Positions 60,176-64,000 of a stretch of DNA of 64,000 nt are shown here, one piece after another. The DNA is taken from positions 45,328-109,327 of the forward strand of contig JAFROT010000035.1 in the NCBI GenBank assembly GCA_017429525.1, read 5' to 3'. Origin of the DNA: Bacteroidaceae bacterium (GTDB lineage Bacteria; Bacteroidota; Bacteroidia; Bacteroidales; Bacteroidaceae). Both the position numbers and the translations under genes were made by a program. Position 1 is the stretch's first letter. The number at the start of each line of letters is the position of its first letter. The notes under the pieces were generated by a model. That model was not told where the DNA came from and ran no database searches. It saw only the letters and a program-made list of their open reading frames with translations.

Positions 60176-63100
60176 TATTTCCCCAAAATAACATTCACCA
60201 GCGCGGTCACGTCGGCGATGGTCACCTTGCCGTCGCCGTTGACGTCGGCCGAGGCGGCTGAGGGCGTGAATTCGATTTCGGTCGTGGCGATGTCCGAATT
60301 CAGGTAGCCATCCTTCATGGCGTAGACGCTGATGGTGTAGGTGTTCGCCATTGACGACAGCGCTATGGTGTTCCCTTGGAACTGCCCGCTTCCGGCTGCG
60401 CTGACGCTGCTCACGAACTCCACGCCCTCCGTTGCGCATCCTAATGTCAGCTTGCCGTTGGCGAAGGCGATGGTGGGCGTAGCACATTTGGGCAGCGGCA
60501 GGATGTCGAAATGGCTGAAGTACTCCCACACGGGGGCTGCCTGATAGGTCGGGATGCTGCCCTCGGGCACGCGCACCACTGCTCCCTCATAGATGCCGAA
60601 CTCGTCGGTGGAAGCGTCGCCGAACACATCCGTGCCCATCGTGGGCGGCGTAGGCGTCAGCACATCGATGGTGCGCAGTTTCTCGCAATAGCGGAACGCT
60701 CCTGTGCCGATGCTCGTCATCGAGCCCGACAGCGTGATGCTCGTCAGGTCGCTGCAGCGGTCGAAGGCGTAATCGTCCAGCGAGGAGACGCTGATGGGGA
60801 TGACCACGCTCGTCAGTCCCGTGCCGGAGAAGGCGGTGCTTATGCTCGTCGTTGTGGACGGTATGTTGATGCTCTCCAGCGCTTCGCAGCCATCGAAAGC
60901 ATTCTGGCCGATTGTTTCCAAGCCCTCGGACAGGGTCACGCTCGTCAGATAAGAACAATAGATGAACGCTGCCTTTCCGATGGTCTTCACGCTGCCTGGA
61001 ATGACGATGCTGGCGATGGGCATCATGTAGAAGGCATAGTCGCCGATGGCGGTTACGGTGGAGGGGATTGTCGAAGTGGCGCTGCCTGCGACGAGCGTGT
61101 TGGTGGCCGTCTCGATGATGGCGTTGCAGCCCTCGCGCGAGTCATACTTGGTGTTGCCGCTCGCCACCGTGAGGCTGGTCAGCGACCGGCAGGAGAAGAA
61201 GGGAGTAAAGCCAATCGACGTGACCGACGCAGGGATGGTGACGGTCGTGAGGGCCGAGCAGGAGGCAAAGGCCTGCTCGCCGATGGTCGTGACTGTCGAG
61301 GGAATCGTGACCTGCTGCATCGTGGTGTTAGATTGATAGTTGTCCATGAACGCCAGCTTGCCGATGCTGGTGACGGAGTAGCTGATGCCCCCGTCAGTGA
61401 TTGTGCTGGGTATCACCACGTTGGCAGCCGTCCCCTTGTATTGCGTCAGTTCGGCCTCGCGGGTGTCATCGTCCAGCGTGAACACGAAGTCGCCGCTCGT
61501 CACCGTTGCCCCCATCTCGATGTGCGCGAAGTCTTGCCAACCCTCAGCCTCCTGATAGGCCTCGGGCGTGGGGACTTTCAGCGTGGCATTGCTATACACG
61601 TCTTCGTCGAACACCGACCCGTCCAGCGTGGGCGGCACCTTGGCTTTCACATAGATGGTGTTCAGCTTGGTCTTATAGAAGGCAGAATAGCCGATTCGGG
61701 TCACCGACGAAGGGATGGTGATGGAGGTCAAGCTATTGCCATATCCTGCAAAAGCCGATGCGGCGATGCTGGTCACGGTCTGGGGGATCGTCGTCGACGG
61801 GTAGCCATACTGCAGCGTGTTGGTGGCCGTCTCGATGATGGCGTTGCAGCCTTCGCGCGAGTCGTACACCGGATTGCCGCTCGCCACCGTGATCGACCTC
61901 AGTGCTTGACAGCCATAGAAGGCGCCACTTTCAATGTCGGTCACGCTCGCAGGAATCGAGATGCTCTGCAGATTGGGACAAGTGTAGGACGAGAATGACT
62001 CACGGGCAATCTGGGTGACGGCTAATGTTGTGCCGTTTACCGTGAGGCTGGCAGGGATGTTGAAGGTGGTTGCCGAGCTTTGGTAACGCTTTACGCTGGC
62101 GTTGCAGTTTATGTCCTCCATATACATGCAGCCGTCTATTGTCGCAAGGGCGGTGATGGCTGAGAACTGTTTCCAGTAGTTGGCCGCAGCGTACCGCGTG
62201 CCGCAGCCCAGCGGCACCTGGAGCGTCATCGTGTAGGTGGCGCTGGCCGGCTGATTGCTCAGGCCGAACGTGGTCGCGTCGATGGCCACAGGCGTAGGAT
62301 TCAGCACGCACACTCTCGTCAGAATCGCGCAGTTGTAGAAGGCGCCGCCGCCAATCTCCGTCACCGTAGTCGGAATCACCACGCTTCTCAGCGCGCTGCA
62401 GTTGCTGAGGGCATTGCCGCCGATAGCCCTGACCTCGAACCCCTGGCCGTCGGCCGTGATTTGCGAAGGAATTTCAAGGTCGGCCAGCAGCCCGTCGGTG
62501 TGCCCTTTCACAAAGGCCTTCACCGCGCCGCCCATCTCCTTGAACCCGTACACGAGGCCCGTGGAAGCGTCGGTGTAGTCGCGGCGAATCACCACCGTCT
62601 GTCCCTTGATGACGCTGCCCGCCGCATCGACGACAGCCATGTTCCTCGACGCATTGAGCTTGGCGCCGTCGGGCGCAGCTATCGACGAGCCACTCAGCTC
62701 AATAGCCTTCTCCCAGTAAGCACTCGTGCTCATGTAGTTGAAATCGCAGATGGAGCCGTCAGACCCTGTGGCGCTGACGTTGGCGTTGCCGATGAGCAGC
62801 CTTTCGTTGCCCTCGTCTCCGTTGCCGGCGATGCCCCACATGCCGTCGGCCGCCACCGTGCATCCGCTGATGCTAAGCGTCGCATTGTTGGTCACGTAGA
62901 TGCCGCAGCTGCCGGCCGTGCAGGCAAGGCTGCCGGAGCCGCTGATGGTCAGGTCGCCCCCTGCCTGAATACCATTTTCCGTCGCCGTGATCGTGTTGGT
63001 GCCTGTCAGCACGAGGTTGCCGCTGCTTGAGAACACGATAGCACCTTCAACCCTGGCCGAGGGGACGCTAATCGAAGCATTGTTGAGCGTCAGCGTATTG

Positions 63101-63273
63101 TTCGTGGGGTTGTACGTCACCGAGCCGCTCTTGATAGCCGTCAAGCTGCTTGAGGTATAGGTGGTCGTGGAGGTCGGCGTCAGCGCTTGGCTGCCGATTT
63201 TCACACCCTCAGCCCAAGTCGTCATGACCATCGTGGCGAGCGCAATCAAAGTGGTAAGTATTCGGTGTTTCAT
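60175..63273 (-). CDS. BspA-type leucine-rich-repeat surface protein with dockerin-like end
   Basis: A 1032-residue exported protein (signal ending TTWA). The first ~250 residues are beta-helix-like (GNLVLTGTNTITATENGI). Then come many LRR_5 (BspA-like) units of about 23 residues, such as VTSIGKLAFMDN and LETIGQNAFDGCEALESI. The final ~25 residues, DVNGDGKVTIADVTALVN, are a dockerin type I-like calcium-binding repeat. BspA proteins bind host matrix proteins and other bacteria. The dockerin-like end may serve anchoring or assembly rather than cellulosome use. The last codons touch the REP-like pair. Confidence 0.88.
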   Translation of the reverse strand: MKHRILTTLIALATMVMTTWAEGVKIGSQALTPTSTTTYTSSSLTAIKSGSVTYNPTNNTLTLNNASISVPSARVEGAIVFSSSGNLVLTGTNTITATENGIQAGGDLTISGSGSLACTAGSCGIYVTNNATLSISGCTVAADGMWGIAGNGDEGNERLLIGNANVSATGSDGSICDFNYMSTSAYWEKAIELSGSSIAAPDGAKLNASRNMAVVDAAGSVIKGQTVVIRRDYTDASTGLVYGFKEMGGAVKAFVKGHTDGLLADLEIPSQITADGQGFEVRAIGGNALSNCSALRSVVIPTTVTEIGGGAFYNCAILTRVCVLNPTPVAIDATTFGLSNQPASATYTMTLQVPLGCGTRYAAANYWKQFSAITALATIDGCMYMEDINCNASVKRYQSSATTFNIPASLTVNGTTLAVTQIARESFSSYTCPNLQSISIPASVTDIESGAFYGCQALRSITVASGNPVYDSREGCNAIIETATNTLQYGYPSTTIPQTVTSIAASAFAGYGNSLTSITIPSSVTRIGYSAFYKTKLNTIYVKAKVPPTLDGSVFDEDVYSNATLKVPTPEAYQEAEGWQDFAHIEMGATVTSGDFVFTLDDDTREAELTQYKGTAANVVIPSTITDGGISYSVTSIGKLAFMDNYQSNTTMQQVTIPSTVTTIGEQAFASCSALTTVTIPASVTSIGFTPFFSCRSLTSLTVASGNTKYDSREGCNAIIETATNTLVAGSATSTIPSTVTAIGDYAFYMMPIASIVIPGSVKTIGKAAFIYCSYLTSVTLSEGLETIGQNAFDGCEALESINIPSTTTSISTAFSGTGLTSVVIPISVSSLDDYAFDRCSDLTSITLSGSMTSIGTGAFRYCEKLRTIDVLTPTPPTMGTDVFGDASTDEFGIYEGAVVRVPEGSIPTYQAAPVWEYFSHFDILPLPKCATPTIAFANGKLTLGCATEGVEFVSSVSAAGSGQFQGNTIALSSMANTYTISVYAMKDGYLNSDIATTEIEFTPSAASADVNGDGKVTIADVTALVNVILGK

Positions 63274-64000
63274 AACAGTATATTTTTGTTTTGCGGTGTA
63301 AAGTTACACATTAATTCAATACGAGCCAACATTTTCTCCAAAATTGGTGCAAAATCAGCCCTTTTCTTGTCTGCAGCCCCCTCGGTTCAGTCGGCGTTTA
63401 CGCCCCTTCGCTCTGGCCCCCGCGTCCATTCGTATTCGCGACTACGATTATTCGCATCGGCCTCCGCGTCCCCTCGTTTTATCTCTCACGTATCTGCACG
63501 TATTTAATTCTGGTTCCCGAAAAAAGACGAAAAGCCGAAAAAGGACGAAAAAATCAGATTGTTATCTTGACCTATCCCGTTCATCGCAACGCCTAAGAAT
63601 TTTCGTTACTTTCGTCATTTTCGTCATTTTCGGAATCAAAAATTCTCCACGTATCTCACGTATCTCATAGATTTCCTGAAAAAATTTACTCCGCATTTCT
63701 GCGTATTTACTTTCAGCGTCAAAAGTCATCTTGCTCGATTCTGTTATAGATTTGTTAGATTTCTGCGCGAAGCGCATCCCATCCCGTTCGCCGCTGCAAA
63801 GGTACATCATTCTCGCGACCTGTGCAAGCGTTTTTGAAAATACTGGGGTGCGCGGAGAGGTACTTTTTTTTCATGCGCTGCCTATTGCCTTCGCATTCAG
63901 CCCTTTGCCTCTCGCCCCTTGTGTGTGACAAGCGTGACAAGCGTGACAGTTATGTTTGTCACGCTTGGACATGGATAAAGAATTTTATTGTATTATATAT
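63274..64000. other. Gene-free end region with simple repeats
   Basis: 727 bases with no convincing gene. It holds a TAACTTTA near-promoter for the leucine-rich-repeat gene at about 63300. It also holds tandem words such as GTCATTTTC (63610-63630), ACGTATCTC (63650-63665) and GACGAAAA (63520-63550), and an inverted repeat at 63938-63967. Short open frames here have no family features. The AT-rich tail may be the start of the next gene's control region. Confidence 0.55.
63929..63967. repeat. Direct and inverted repeat CAAGCGTGACA
   Basis: CAAGCGTGA occurs at 63929-63937 and CAAGCGTGACA at 63938-63948. The complement TGTCACGCTTG lies at 63957-63967, giving an 11-bp perfect hairpin with an 8-base loop. 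Could be an operator or terminator for a gene beyond the window. Confidence 0.65.

Noticed and set aside
63344-63670. 108-codon open frame in the right-end gap
   Set aside because: Built from simple repeats with no protein features.

Overview
The window looks like a chromosomal segment of a fairly GC-rich Bacteroidales bacterium, most likely Prevotellaceae (inferred). Support comes from TAnnTTTG promoter boxes, a short 286-residue primary sigma factor, an archaeal-type ProS, a type IX secretion plug protein, Omp28- and BspA-type surface proteins, and repeated C-terminal sorting tails. No tRNA, rRNA, CRISPR array, integrase or relaxase was seen. The one RNA gene is RNase P RNA.

Layout. 1-14 kb, mostly minus strand: serine deaminase, then a long operon fabD - GH13 amylase - SLC13 permease - cysC - cysD - DUF4011 helicase/nuclease - cysN - sulfotransferase. 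It imports sulfate, activates it to PAPS and ends in a sulfotransferase. No reductive cysH/cysIJ genes are present, so sulfonation is the likely purpose. 14-22 kb: two envelope proteins, a convergent gap with 22-bp repeat arrays, a polysaccharide-export lipoprotein and a 1210-residue surface protein. 22-30 kb: operon proS - two AmpG-like MFS permeases - alpha/beta hydrolase, then an OmpA lipoprotein and an HU-like protein. 30-34.7 kb is accessory: a RAYT-like HUH transposase with an added C-terminal domain, a coiled-coil protein, and a RecA-fold ATPase plus primase-like pair behind a long structured leader. 34.7-42 kb: TRIC channel, type IX plug protein, a divergent DUF1460/mtgA cell-wall pair, and a compact rpoD - secreted protein - HprK-like kinase - S24/S26 peptidase - PqqD gene set. 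42-46 kb: HtrA, rnpB, a YihY protein and an HAD-like phosphatase. 46-56 kb: a second giant surface protein and several secreted proteins, then a TerB-DnaJ protein. 56-64 kb: GH29 fucosidase, CutC, a second RAYT-like gene followed by two REP-like copies, a BspA-type leucine-rich-repeat protein, and a gene-free end.

The most unusual material is in the gaps between convergent genes. Three arrays with unrelated sequences share one architecture: about six units of 22 bp, each a 5-nt arm, 4-nt loop, 5-nt arm and 8-nt spacer. Other convergent gaps hold a ~215-bp nested palindrome and paired REP-like elements. The two RAYT-like proteins, each with a low-complexity insert between the HUH and tyrosine motifs and a DprA/LOG-like C-terminal domain, are plausible agents for the palindromic elements.
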